Source of the DNA: CAMCXE01 sp046347475
GTDB lineage: Bacteria; Pseudomonadota; Gammaproteobacteria; Pseudomonadales; Cellvibrionaceae
DNA length: 64,000 nt
Direction of reading: 5' to 3'
Assembly: GCA_046347475.1 (NCBI GenBank)
Contig: JAXMGD010000003.1
Span: forward strand, 558,001 to 622,000
A model generated the notes under the pieces. It made no database searches, was not told the origin of the DNA, and saw nothing but the letters and a program-made list of their open reading frames with translations. A program made the translations under genes and the position numbers. Shown piece after piece: positions 51,101 to 56,985 of this stretch; position 1 is the stretch's first letter; each line of letters begins with the position of its first letter.

Positions 51101-53510
51101 CGGTTGCGGTGTAGGTTTTGCCATTAACCGTGACTTTTACTTGCTGGCCATTTTCCACCAGCGCGGTGCTGCCGGAAATAATTACCGGGCTATTATCTTC
51201 CTCGGTATTAATAATATCGTCACCGGCAATCACATCTATATCAACGCTCGGCTCCCAAATACTGTGTTTTACGGCGCGCGCGGCCACAGCGGAATTACCA
51301 GCGCGGTTGCTTACCATGCCGTTAACTACTTCATCGGCTTTGAGCGCTTGGGCATCCGCAGCCGGCATGCTGGTAAACCAAATATTATTATTTACCTGGG
51401 CGCTGTAGGTTTTGCCATTGACCAGCAAACTAACACTCTGGCCATTTTCCACTAAACTTGTGGTGCCGCTAATCGTAACCGAGCTGTTATCTTCGGTTAA
51501 ATTAATAATATCGTCGCCCGCGATGGTATTAATGCTCAGGGTAGGGAGGACAAAATCGTGGGCTATGGCGCGGGTGGCAGGCTGTGACGTATCACCCGCT
51601 AAATTAGTCACGCGGGCGGTGATGGTTTCGCTGGGGCGCAATTGTTGTGCGTCGGCCGCGGGCAGGCGCACGGACCAAGTGTTGTTATTTACCGTGGCTG
51701 AATAATTTTTGCCATTGAGGCTAAGCGCAATGCTGCTGCCATTTTCAGCCAGGCTGCTGGTGCCGCTAATGATGACATCTGCATCGTCTTCTTGCGCATT
51801 AATAATGTCGTCACCGGCCACTACATTAATCGTAACGCTCGGTAATTGTGTGCTGTGTTTAATAGCGCGGTTGGCCGGTTGCGAAATGTTGCCAACGGCA
51901 TTGGTTACAGTGGCGCTGATGAGTTCATCGGCTTTAAGTGCTTGGGCATCGGCGGCGGGTAAATTAAATGACCAGTTATTATTGTTAACAGTTGCAGTGT
52001 AATTTTTACCGTTAATTTGTGCGCGCACGGTTGCGCCATTTTCAGCTCCGACTGTGCTGCCGCTGATAACCACCACGGCGTCATCTTCAGTGCTGTTAAT
52101 AATGTCATCACCGGCTACGGTATTGATGGTGATGCGCGGTAATTCAGTGGTGTGTGCCACTGTGCGGCTGACTTTTTCACTGCTGGCAGAATTATCCGCC
52201 AGAACTACCTGGGCGCTGACAATTTCGCTGGCGTCCAGCAATTGTGCATCCAGTGCGGGCACCAATAAGCTCCAGCTATTATTGCTGACGGTGGTGCTGT
52301 AGGTTTTGCCGTTTAATTCCAGCTGAATTAACGAGCCATTGGGTGCATCGGTGGTGGTGCCTGCAACGGCTACAGGTGCGTCGTCTTCGATGCTGTTAAT
52401 AATGTCATCACCGGCAATAATATTAATGGTGATGACGGGTTTAACCGGCGCTACGTTTTTTGAACAACTGACGACTACCGCATCTACACTCGGCGGCGTA
52501 AACGCGTTGCGCGTGACGCTTGGGTGCGGGTCGGGTGCTTGCACGTCAAATATTTTGCCGCTGGTGCGGGTGGTGTCGTAAAAATTAATGCCGCCAGCGT
52601 CGTTACCAAAAGCGGCTTGGTTGCGGGTGTCGCCGGTAAAATAATATTTGCCGCCGCCGGTAATAGCGCCATTATTAAAAAACCGTGTACCCACGACCAC
52701 TGCATTGGGGCCTTGGGTAAAGGGTTTGTTGTTTTGTACCAGGTCGTTGTTGTTGCCTACGCCGGTTACAAATATATAACCGTTATTGCGTGTTTTGGGG
52801 CTGTTGTTGTTAAAGCCTTTTTGGGAGATAAAACTGCAGTTATTAATTAATTCTGAGTTGGGGTTGATATTAATAAATTCGTCGGTTTGTACAAACCCTG
52901 AGTTAACCACCGTGCCATCGGGATTAAAATTACCGCCGGTGAGACGAATATAACCTGTGTTGGTGATGCTGGTGCCCGGTTCGCTGGAGAAGTCACCGCT
53001 ACTTAAAATTTCTCCATCATTGGTAATGGTGGAGTTGCCTTTCATTTGAAAGGTGGTGCGCAAATTCATGCGCGCACCGGCGTCGTTAAAAAATGTGCCT
53101 TTGCCGTTCCAGTTAATATTGCTGCGAAAATCCGCTGCGCCGTGGTTGGAGAAATTAAATCCAGTATTGAGCGTTATCGAAGGTAGCGTAGCAGTGCCGC
53201 AGTTAATAATGCTCCCGGCGGGGTTTTGCACGCTGGCGGGATTAAAGGTGGCGCCCGCCGGTACATAAATGGTGGCCCCAGCCGCTAGGTTATTAATATT
53301 GCCGGTGAAGCTGCCGGTGATACACAGGCTTTGCCCTGCGGCTAAATTACCGGAGAAATTGTTTTGCGACACGTTACACGCAGGCCGTGTTGGGCAGGTA
53401 GCTGACCAAGCGCCTTGGCTGGCGAATGCAACACAGAGCGCGAGGCTTAAGGAGCCCGCGGGAGTAGTTGCAAGGTTAAATACAGCGGATGTATTAGGCG
53501 AATTCTTCAC
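39105..53510 (-). CDS. Giant Ig-like-repeat surface protein (4801 aa) with calcium-binding region and GlyGly-CTERM-like anchor
   Basis: GTG 53510 with AGGA upstream. Signal peptide to about residue 36 (...FASQGAWSA). Residues ~40-350 are Asn/Gly-rich and repetitive, like a right-handed beta-helix (e.g. NDGEILSSGDFSS, NTGYIRLTGGNF). Residues ~357-3990 are 37 tandem ~98-aa Ig-like repeats, each opening with AGDDIIN and carrying VxISGxT, NNxW and DAQAL blocks. Residues ~3990-4320 are thrombospondin-3-type Ca-binding repeats (DTDGDGLPDYIDLDSDNDG). A globular part follows, then the C-terminal anchor GGALGWLFMLATPALLIFRRRK. This anchor fits the GlyGly-CTERM (rhombosortase-dependent) pattern, and the protein looks like a long surface fibre for adhesion or substrate contact. 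No secretion genes of type I or Bap/Lap kind are adjacent. The ladder of ~96-aa frames on the opposite strand is an echo of the repeats. Confidence 0.9.
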   Translation of the reverse strand: MKNSPNTSAVFNLATTPAGSLSLALCVAFASQGAWSATCPTRPACNVSQNNFSGNLAAGQSLCITGSFTGNINNLAAGATIYVPAGATFNPASVQNPAGSIINCGTATLPSITLNTGFNFSNHGAADFRSNINWNGKGTFFNDAGARMNLRTTFQMKGNSTITNDGEILSSGDFSSEPGTSITNTGYIRLTGGNFNPDGTVVNSGFVQTDEFININPNSELINNCSFISQKGFNNNSPKTRNNGYIFVTGVGNNNDLVQNNKPFTQGPNAVVVGTRFFNNGAITGGGKYYFTGDTRNQAAFGNDAGGINFYDTTRTSGKIFDVQAPDPHPSVTRNAFTPPSVDAVVVSCSKNVAPVKPVITINIIAGDDIINSIEDDAPVAVAGTTTDAPNGSLIQLELNGKTYSTTVSNNSWSLLVPALDAQLLDASEIVSAQVVLADNSASSEKVSRTVAHTTELPRITINTVAGDDIINSTEDDAVVVISGSTVGAENGATVRAQINGKNYTATVNNNNWSFNLPAADAQALKADELISATVTNAVGNISQPANRAIKHSTQLPSVTINVVAGDDIINAQEDDADVIISGTSSLAENGSSIALSLNGKNYSATVNNNTWSVRLPAADAQQLRPSETITARVTNLAGDTSQPATRAIAHDFVLPTLSINTIAGDDIINLTEDNSSVTISGTTSLVENGQSVSLLVNGKTYSAQVNNNIWFTSMPAADAQALKADEVVNGMVSNRAGNSAVAARAVKHSIWEPSVDIDVIAGDDIINTEEDNSPVIISGSTALVENGQQVKVTVNGKTYTATVTNDRWQLSMPAADAQALRANERVTATATNLAGDASEPASRDIQHSTASPSLSINTVAGDDIINSTEDDLPVIISGTSSLVENGRTVELTINGKNYTAPVNNNSWSVAISAADAQALDASETIAASVSNNAGDKASASRAISHSTQTPSIIINTIAGDDIINSSEDDAPVIISGTTSLVENGAIVTLNLNGKTYTASVNNNVWSTSIPALDAQALGAADKVIASVSNNAGDKATTERALSHSGNTPTITINSVAGDDIINTTEDDADVVISGKTTLIEDGQKVTLIINGKSYEALVANNNWSTVMPAADAQALKASEKISASASNKAGDKATGERAISHSLNAPTISISPIAGDDIINTSEDDAAVLISGKTTLVEDGASVTLSINGKNYSALVSDNNWSVLMPAPDAQALSSSEKVRAEVSNKAGDKASAERALSHSLNAPTLSINSIAGDDIINASEDDAPVIISGSTRWVEDGAQLNLSLNGKNYTAQVNNNSWSITVPALDAQALDPSEVITAKVINKAGDEASAQRTISHSGTAPSLVINIIAGDDIINTTEDDAPVVISGTTSLVEDGQAVQLNINGKNYLAVVNNNLWSTSITPIDAQALKASEIVKAQVNNIAGDTADASRTISHSLNAPTISINPIAGDDIINASEDDAPVLISGKTTLVEDGTTLTLSLNGNTYTALVSNNSWSVSIPAVDAQALDAAELVSAQVINKAGDKAKAERSLSHSGTAPSISINTVAGDDIINTTEDDAPVAISGTTTLVEDGQAVELSLNGKKYLAVVSNNSWTTSIAAVDAQALNASETITANISNKAGDKAETTRAISHSLNAPTLSINPIAGDDIINASEDDAPVFITGKTTQVEDGAKLIITLNGNNYETQVVNNNWSLSIPAVDAQALKPTELVNAQVINKAGDKATAERSISHAGTPPTISINTVAGDDIINSTEDDASVEISGTTTLVENGRAVELTLNGKNYLAIVNNNVWSTSITATDAQALNSNELITAKISNQAGDKAEASRAISHSLNAPTISINPIAGDDIINASEDDTPVLISGKTSLVEDGAKLSLLINGKTYSAVVSNNSWAVSLPALDAQALDADELVQASVINKAGDKATAERALKHSGSAPSISINTIAGDDIINASEDDAAVLISGTTSLVENGAAVTIAVNGKNYSAQVSDNKWSILMPAADAQALGASSTVTAKVTNNAGDSASAERPITHSGTAPTVSINTVAGDDIINSREDDAPVVISGATTLIEDGQSVTLLINGKTYQAPVNNNAWSTSIPALDAQALPANAKIIADTFNKAGDKANGERAISHSLNAPTLSINAIAGDDIINAQEDDAAVLISGSTTLVEDGAKVSISINGKTYTAIVSNNSWSVAMPALDAQALAASEQVNARVTNNAGDEATATRTLSHAGTAPTIRINTVAGDDIINLTEDDAPVVISGTTTLVENGQAVQISLNGKNYLAIVNDNIWSTEITPIDAQALNAQEQIKALVNNLAGDQADATRAISHSIKAPTLSINVIAGDDIINSSEDDAEVLISGSTTLVEDGATLSLNLNGKTYNAIVSDNRWSLSVPAMDASLLDASELVSAIVMNKAGDKATGNRTISHAGTAPSLSINTIAGDDIINTTEDDAPVLISGSSTLVEDGAKVVVSINGKNYEALVSNNSWSLLLPAEDAQALDASESLNASVVNKAGEKATAERGLSHSTTIPEVSINIIASDDIINTREDDDLVAVSGTTAHVENGQKVSLSINGKTYSAVVTDNTWATALSAADAQALPATTKAIATVNNNAGDAAKPFERSVQHSLVAPSVSINTVAGDDNINATEDDSPVVISGATSQVEDGQKITLQINGNEYTAVVNNDSWAINLPASDAQALNASEIIRAAVTNKAGDNAEAQRAISHNTNLPTISIDVIAGDDVVNQSEDDAPVLISGLTTLAEDGSVVSLTLNNLIYSAEVKESRWSLLIAAEDAKQLLATNTVTAEVTNFKGDTSKPATRQLAHSQGIPTISINTVAGDDIINLTEDDAPILLNGDTYLAENGSEIVITLNGNNYKTTAQNDSWSLLIPAADAQALDATETVTAQVTNKAGDISDISTRSIFHSQEKPSVTINVIAGDDIINASEDDAPVTISGSTQLVEDGARVNLTINGKTYSPVVNNNSWTIDIPAADVQAFNANETVRALVTNAAGDESLPASRTVLHSPDKPAISIDVIAGDDIINTTEDDAAVVISGKTTLVENGQQVSLVVNGSTYTAAVNNNSWSLSLPAAAAQALPESLEARATVANQAGDSADARRPISHSQSGPSISINPVAGDDIINTREDDAPVLITGTTSLVEDGASVELRINGKTYSAPVSNNTWSLALPAADAQALPAAEAVNAQVVNNAGDKASAERPISHSLSAPTISINPIAGDDIINASEDDAPVTVSGATTGVEDGALISLLINGKTYTAVVNNNSWSVLVPVVDVQALDPSEAVVAKVSNQAGDEAEVTRALSHSGTAPTISIAPITGDDIINSSEDDAAVIINGTSSGIEDGQVISLLLNGQTYSATVSNNSWATSLPAQAAQALNAVETLEASGRNLAGDEARSQRSISHSLTAPGISFNPVAGDDIINSLEDDAPVWISGKTSLVEDGALVSLQLNGKTYSAVVKDSAWFVELPLADVQALDALERIDASVTNKAGDKAEADKTIQHSTALPTISIEPVAGDDIINLSEDDAPVSISGSTTGVEDGQVLTLVVNGKDYPASVSNNRWAVSLPALDAQALDAAETLTAVVLNKAGDKADASRAISHSTGAPSISINPIAGDDIINSQEDDAPVAITGTTTGVEDGATISIHINGKTYDALVTNGSWTVIVPVGDVQALKPSETVTATVTNKAGDTADVTRTLIHSANAPTVSIATIALDDIINTSEDDAPVLISGTTTGVEDGQSVSLSLNGKTYPALVNANSWSLSLPAADAQALPASNEASAKVANKAGDSAEALRPLRHVTQAPTVAIEPVAGDDIINASEDDAPVLVSGVTQGVENGTTLVLTVNGKNYSTQVQGNRWSVELPATDAQALAESTTLVAKVTTNAGDSAEATRPINHYATGASISLLPITGDNLVNSLEDNGPVTVRGTTTGVENGAKVTFELNDADYEAIVTNGQWSLELPQAAVDALKPDNTAHAEVTNAQGDRADTTEVVKHVAWEDTDGDGLSDDVEGNKDSDKDGVPDYKDLDSDNDGLPDEDEIRNTDTDKNTNGIPDSFDSAITKGPDADNDGIDDRFDANVPGQPKGVDKNEDGIRDDAPVRDTDGDGLPDYIDLDSDNDAVPDLYEAGGSHFDTNGDGRADGKDSDGDGQLDVFDPSQGNTPLVPKDADKDGLPDVLDLDADNDGLPDIAEDAIGIADPDGDGMIGTAPFKDSDGDGLGDAADVDSGGKLGLRLDSDFNGSSDGQSVDRDGDGITDLEESVGKTQAQALDPDGDGRIGSGTTATKPNGTPGTGNLNVPVIAVKDSNGNGISDGIEEQLTNLHIPVPATNAQQADFDRDGYPDWIEVRYGGNPLDNAEADSNGNGIPDWVENTDILLDNQNDTDADGFADLIEQVQGTPADKRNSSNELFDAAMKNLLNPNRYEGRSLKPVIWVDMQQGNTPVAVLGVNPGDNAFAGTAKFSAKIGNYHVFGDPRDPSTTPIYDWSGSSPEVLALADALNGSSLTIDPSRLPIGQYQVTASITLAGHRSVTVQRFRVDATPTADHDLDHIPDNGDLQDANQGLLQAVPAQGSQLLQAAAILLVNNSEQLDQAVKVRLGAAALNRPGSQASLTASAFTLYGTAIGNDRYSTVSNETYTYAQVYDLEVTNLPSVGGIAEVVIPLAQPIGANLHLQSFNPLSGWKDFVTTGGDELATAPAGADGSCPAPGSSLYESGLNGGDSCLLVRVADGGANDADNNDTGAEDGQGDVNGLIQLSLTLAQDTPKQQAPTAPKGKIQTGLKGRGGALGWLFMLATPALLIFRRRKTHDQAR
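41540..52440 (-). repeat. 37 tandem ~294-bp repeats inside the giant adhesin gene
   Basis: Counted by eye from the AGDDIIN-type motif of each unit (variants ASDDIIN, AGDNLVN/TGDNLVN, ALDDIIN). The mean period is 98 codons. Neighbouring units differ at many positions, so the array is old rather than freshly duplicated, though an alternation (APTISINPI.../APSISINTV...) suggests two-unit duplication in the middle. Units in 41.5-44.6 kb are GC-rich, those in 44.6-52.4 kb AT-richer. Confidence 0.85.
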
Positions 53511-53817
53511 GGGGGGTTCCTAAATGGTTGCGCGCAAGTGTGGATTTACTACGGTTGGGCGGGCGGAATCTACTTGAACTGGGATGAATTAACAACCTAT
53601 TGGTCGCACGATTCATGGGCGGCTGTGGGCAGGGCAAGCCAATGGATAAAGTGTGATTCGGTTCATGGTTTTTATCGGCGCAAAATTGATCAAACATAAG
53701 TGCATGGCTAGCAGGTTAATTAGCGGTTGCCCTGCTTTTAGGGGTTTGAATTTAAGACGCGCTGCGGCTGTTCTTTTCGTGGATCTGACTGCTTGGCTAA
53801 AAAATCGTCGGTGGATT
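53511..53817. other. Intergenic upstream of the giant adhesin gene
   Basis: 307 bp with no supported gene. It should contain the promoter of the adhesin-OmpA unit; no operator recognised. Confidence 0.4.
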
Positions 53818-54069
53818 TTACAGGCAGGCGCCCAGCCCCTTGTTTGCACGCCGCGTACATTCACGCTCAAGGTTCTGGCAAGCAATAATCTGTCCAGGTG
53901 CGCTGGGTGGTGAGGTTTTACAGTCGCGGGCGAGGGCTTTGAGTTTTTGGCTGTCCAAATGCTGCAGGCTGTTGCGGCTGTCACAGCCGCACAGTACACA
54001 CAGGCCTGCCAGCAGGGCTACTTTATTCAGCGCCGTGGTTTTCAGCTTCAAGTTTCTTTTCAATTTCAT
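53818..54069 (-). CDS. Small hypothetical lipoprotein
   Basis: 83 aa from ATG 54069, which lies inside the 3' end of phoU (47-nt overlap). N-terminus MKLKRNLKLKTTALNKVALL with lipobox LCGC (C29). The mature part is short and Cys-containing (CKTSPPSAPGQIIACQNLERECTRR), with three further cysteines. No known family. It is the last gene of the pst operon by position; the overlap suggests coupling to phoU. Confidence 0.6.
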   Translation of the reverse strand: MKLKRNLKLKTTALNKVALLAGLCVLCGCDSRNSLQHLDSQKLKALARDCKTSPPSAPGQIIACQNLERECTRRANKGLGACL

Positions 54070-54754
54070 CGAGCGAGATATGGCGCACGTCCATGCCGTG
54101 GACCAAATAAATGACATTCTCGGCGATATTGCGAGCGTGGTCGCCGATGCGCTCCAGTGCGCGCAACGCCCAAAGGATATTCATCACCCGGGAAATCGAG
54201 CGCGGGTCTTCCATCATGTAGGTAATTAATTCGCGCAGGGCCGAGCGGTATTCTAAATCCACCTGGTTGTCATCGCGCACCACCCGCACCGCCATTTGGG
54301 CGTCGTAGCGGGCGAAGGCATCAAGGGCCATATTGACCAGCTTTAATACGTTGGAGCCTATGTGGCGCAACTCGATGTAACCGCGCGGCGAGGCGCCGTC
54401 TTCGTTGAGGGCCAGGGCCATCTTGGCAATTTTGTCGGCCTCATCGCCCATGCGCTCTAAATCGTGGGTGGTTTTAGTAACCATTAATACCAGGCGCAAA
54501 TCCGAGGCGGCCGGTTGGCGGCGGGCGAGAATCAGGGTGCATTCGTGATCGAGGGAAATCTCCCGTTGATCCACCTCTACCTCAGTGTCTAAAACCTGCT
54601 CCGCTAGCGCACTGTCGGCCGTCTCTAGAGCTTTAACGGCGTTGGCCACCTGCTCCTCGACAATTCCGCCCAGCTCTAATAAATGGGTGCGCAGGTGTTC
54701 TAGATCCGCGTTAAATTGCTGGGAGATGTGTCGATCAATATGTAGGTTATCCAT
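54023..54754 (-). CDS. phoU: Phosphate-signalling protein PhoU
   Basis: 243 aa, ATG 54754, 25 bp after pstB. Two three-helix repeats, with paired metal-binding motifs DLERMGDEADKIAK and ALERIGDHARNIAE, and the conserved PAASDLRLVLMVTK segment. PhoU links the Pst transporter to the PhoR/PhoB system and restrains phosphate uptake when phosphate is plentiful. phoR/phoB are not in the window. Confidence 0.96.
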   Translation of the reverse strand: MDNLHIDRHISQQFNADLEHLRTHLLELGGIVEEQVANAVKALETADSALAEQVLDTEVEVDQREISLDHECTLILARRQPAASDLRLVLMVTKTTHDLERMGDEADKIAKMALALNEDGASPRGYIELRHIGSNVLKLVNMALDAFARYDAQMAVRVVRDDNQVDLEYRSALRELITYMMEDPRSISRVMNILWALRALERIGDHARNIAENVIYLVHGMDVRHISLDEIEKKLEAENHGAE

Positions 54755-54779
54755 GGTGCAGGTCTCAATATCGCCTTGG

Positions 54780-55688
54780 CTAGCCGATGCGGCCAGTGAT
54801 ATAGGCTTCAGTCAATTCGTGATCGGGGTTGGTAAATACTTTTTGGGTTTCGTTTACTTCGATGAGCTTGCCAAGGTGGAAGTAAGCGGTGCGGTCGGAA
54901 ACCCGCGCGGCCTGCTGCATGGAGTGGGTCACTATGGCGATGGTGAAATTCTGGCTCAATTCCGCGATTAATTCTTCAATTTTTGCCGTGGCTATGGGGT
55001 CGAGGGCGGAGCAGGGTTCGTCCATTAAAATGACTTCCGGGCTGACCGCAATGGTGCGCGCAATACACAAACGCTGCTGCTGGCCGCCGGAGAGGCCGGT
55101 GCCGGGGGAGTCTAAACGGTCTTTGACTTCCTCCCACAGGCCCGCGCGGCGCAGGCTGGTTTCGACTATTTCGTCCAAATCGGCGCGGCGGCTGGCGAGG
55201 CCGTGAATTTTCGGGCCGTAGGCGACGTTGTCGTAAATGCTTTTGGGGAAGGGGTTGGGTTTTTGAAACACCATTCCGACGCGGGCGCGCAGGGGTACTA
55301 CGTCCAGTTTGGATTCGTAAATATCCTCGCCATCCAAACAAATGCTGCCTTCGATGCGGCAACTGTCGATGGTGTCGTTCATGCGGTTTAAACAGCGCAA
55401 AAAGGTGGATTTACCGCAGCCGGAGGGGCCGATCATGGCGATGACTTGGTTTTTGGCTATGTCCAAATCCACGCCGAATACCGCTTGTTTTGCGCCGTAA
55501 AACACATTCACGCCGCGCACCGATAATTTCGCTGCCTCCACAAAGGGTTTGCCGACGGTGCTGCCTTCGCGTTTGGTTTTCATCTTAGCTTTTAACTCAT
55601 TTTGGGTTGCAATAGGGGGCGTAATCGGTGGCGCCTCAATTGGCGCGGGCGATTTAGTCAACACTGGGGGTTCAAGTACTTCACTCAT
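54780..55688 (-). CDS. pstB: Phosphate ABC transporter ATP-binding protein PstB
   Basis: 302 aa, ATG 55688. Walker A GPSGCGKST (87-95), Q-loop FQKPNPFPKSI, signature LSGGQQQRLCIAR (199-211), Walker B VILMDEPCSALDP (219-231), H-loop IVTHSMQQAARVSD. A ~50-residue Pro/Lys-rich N-terminal extension is longer than in E. coli. Energises phosphate import through PstC-PstA. Confidence 0.97.
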   Translation of the reverse strand: MSEVLEPPVLTKSPAPIEAPPITPPIATQNELKAKMKTKREGSTVGKPFVEAAKLSVRGVNVFYGAKQAVFGVDLDIAKNQVIAMIGPSGCGKSTFLRCLNRMNDTIDSCRIEGSICLDGEDIYESKLDVVPLRARVGMVFQKPNPFPKSIYDNVAYGPKIHGLASRRADLDEIVETSLRRAGLWEEVKDRLDSPGTGLSGGQQQRLCIARTIAVSPEVILMDEPCSALDPIATAKIEELIAELSQNFTIAIVTHSMQQAARVSDRTAYFHLGKLIEVNETQKVFTNPDHELTEAYITGRIG

Positions 55689-55704
55689 ACTGCACTCCTG
55701 GGGA

Positions 55705-56985
55705 TTACCAGCGACGTTCCAGCCGCTTGCGCAGCCAGACCGCCAGTGTGTTCATGCAAATTAAGAAGACCAAAAGCACCATAATGGCCGCAGAGGTTTT
55801 TTCCACAAAGGCGCGCTCGGGGCTGTCGGACCAGAGGAAAATCTGTACCGGTAAAACGGTGGCGGGCGACATGACCCCGCTGGGGGTATCCATAATAAAG
55901 GCCACCATGCCGATCATCAGCAGCGGGGCGGTTTCCCCCAGTGCGTGCGCCATGCCGATAATAGCGCCAGTGAGCATACCCGGCATTGCTAGAGGTAACA
56001 CATGGTGCAAAATCATCTGCATTTTTGAAGCGCCTATGCCTAAGGCGGCCTCGCGAATACTCGGCGGCACGGATTTAATCGCCGCGCGGCTGGAAATAAT
56101 AATAGTCGGCAGGGTAATGAGGGTGAGCACCAAACCGCCCACCAGGGGCACCGAGCGCGGCAGGTGAAATAAATTAATAAAAATAGCCAATCCCAACAGG
56201 CCAAAAATCACCGAGGGCACCGCTGCTAAATTATTAATATTCACTTCAATAAAATCGGTGAATTTATTGCGCGGGGCGTATTCCTCTAAATAAATAGCCG
56301 CCGCCACACCAATCGGGAAGGCCAGCGCTAAGGTCACCGATAGGGTAAAAATACTGCCTAATAAGGTGCCTAAAATACCGGCCATTTCCGGCTCGGCTGA
56401 ATCCCCGGCGGTGAAAAAGCTCCAGTTAAATTGCCGCTCTAATTCGCCCTTGGCAATTAAATCCTGCAGCCAGGCAATTTCTTTTTCGTTGAGGCGATCG
56501 GTAAAGGCTTTGCCGCGAATGCTTTTGTAATAGGTGTCCACATCGTCATCGGCGGTCAGCCACAGCTCGATGCTGGAGCCAAGCAGCGCAGGGTTAGCTG
56601 CTACCCTGGCCTGCACCTCCGCTGGCGCCCCCATGCTGAGCATGGAATACAAGGAGCGTTTTGCTTCGCGGCCTTCTACATCAGGAAAACGCTCGGTCAG
56701 AGCCTTGCGCACCACAGGTTGAAAATCGGCGGCTTTAATTTGCGCGGGGTCTTTAGGATTGGTGATTTGTAATTCTTCCGCATTTAACTGCAGCTGCAGG
56801 CGGATTTTAGTTTGTGTAAAACCGCTTAGGCCGCTGCTGATAATGCCGACAAATAGGCACAGCAGCGCGATTAACCCGACAGCAATTGAGATCACCCCGT
56901 AGGCTTTAAAACGCTTTTCCGCGCCGTAGCGTTTAGCCAGGCTTTTGGCGACTAATTGCGCCTGTTTGGAGGGAATATTATTCAT
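55705..56985 (-). CDS. pstA: Phosphate ABC transporter permease PstA (long form)
   Basis: 426 aa, ATG 56985, overlapping the 3' end of pstC by 8 nt. N-terminal DUF3333-like part: one membrane helix (~30-50) then ~150 residues of soluble domain (NAEELQITNPKDPAQIKAADFQP). The permease domain follows with its EAA loop (IREAALGIGASKMQMILHHVLPLAMPGMLTGAIIG). The longer N-terminus is common in this branch of PstA. Confidence 0.95.
   Translation of the reverse strand: MNNIPSKQAQLVAKSLAKRYGAEKRFKAYGVISIAVGLIALLCLFVGIISSGLSGFTQTKIRLQLQLNAEELQITNPKDPAQIKAADFQPVVRKALTERFPDVEGREAKRSLYSMLSMGAPAEVQARVAANPALLGSSIELWLTADDDVDTYYKSIRGKAFTDRLNEKEIAWLQDLIAKGELERQFNWSFFTAGDSAEPEMAGILGTLLGSIFTLSVTLALAFPIGVAAAIYLEEYAPRNKFTDFIEVNINNLAAVPSVIFGLLGLAIFINLFHLPRSVPLVGGLVLTLITLPTIIISSRAAIKSVPPSIREAALGIGASKMQMILHHVLPLAMPGMLTGAIIGMAHALGETAPLLMIGMVAFIMDTPSGVMSPATVLPVQIFLWSDSPERAFVEKTSAAIMVLLVFLICMNTLAVWLRKRLERRW

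Noticed and set aside
42283..52302. Ladder of ~96-aa open frames on the plus strand, spaced 294 bp
   Set aside because: They are antisense echoes of the adhesin repeat; the regular spacing, lack of ribosome sites and low-complexity products show they are not genes.
41540..52440. Possible CRISPR-like or satellite array because of strict periodicity
   Set aside because: Period is 98 codons in one open frame with no short identical repeats separated by unique spacers; it is a protein repeat.
53613..53999. 128-aa minus-strand frame upstream of the adhesin
   Set aside because: Overlaps the better supported 83-aa lipoprotein (53818-54069) in another frame and shows no protein-like features.
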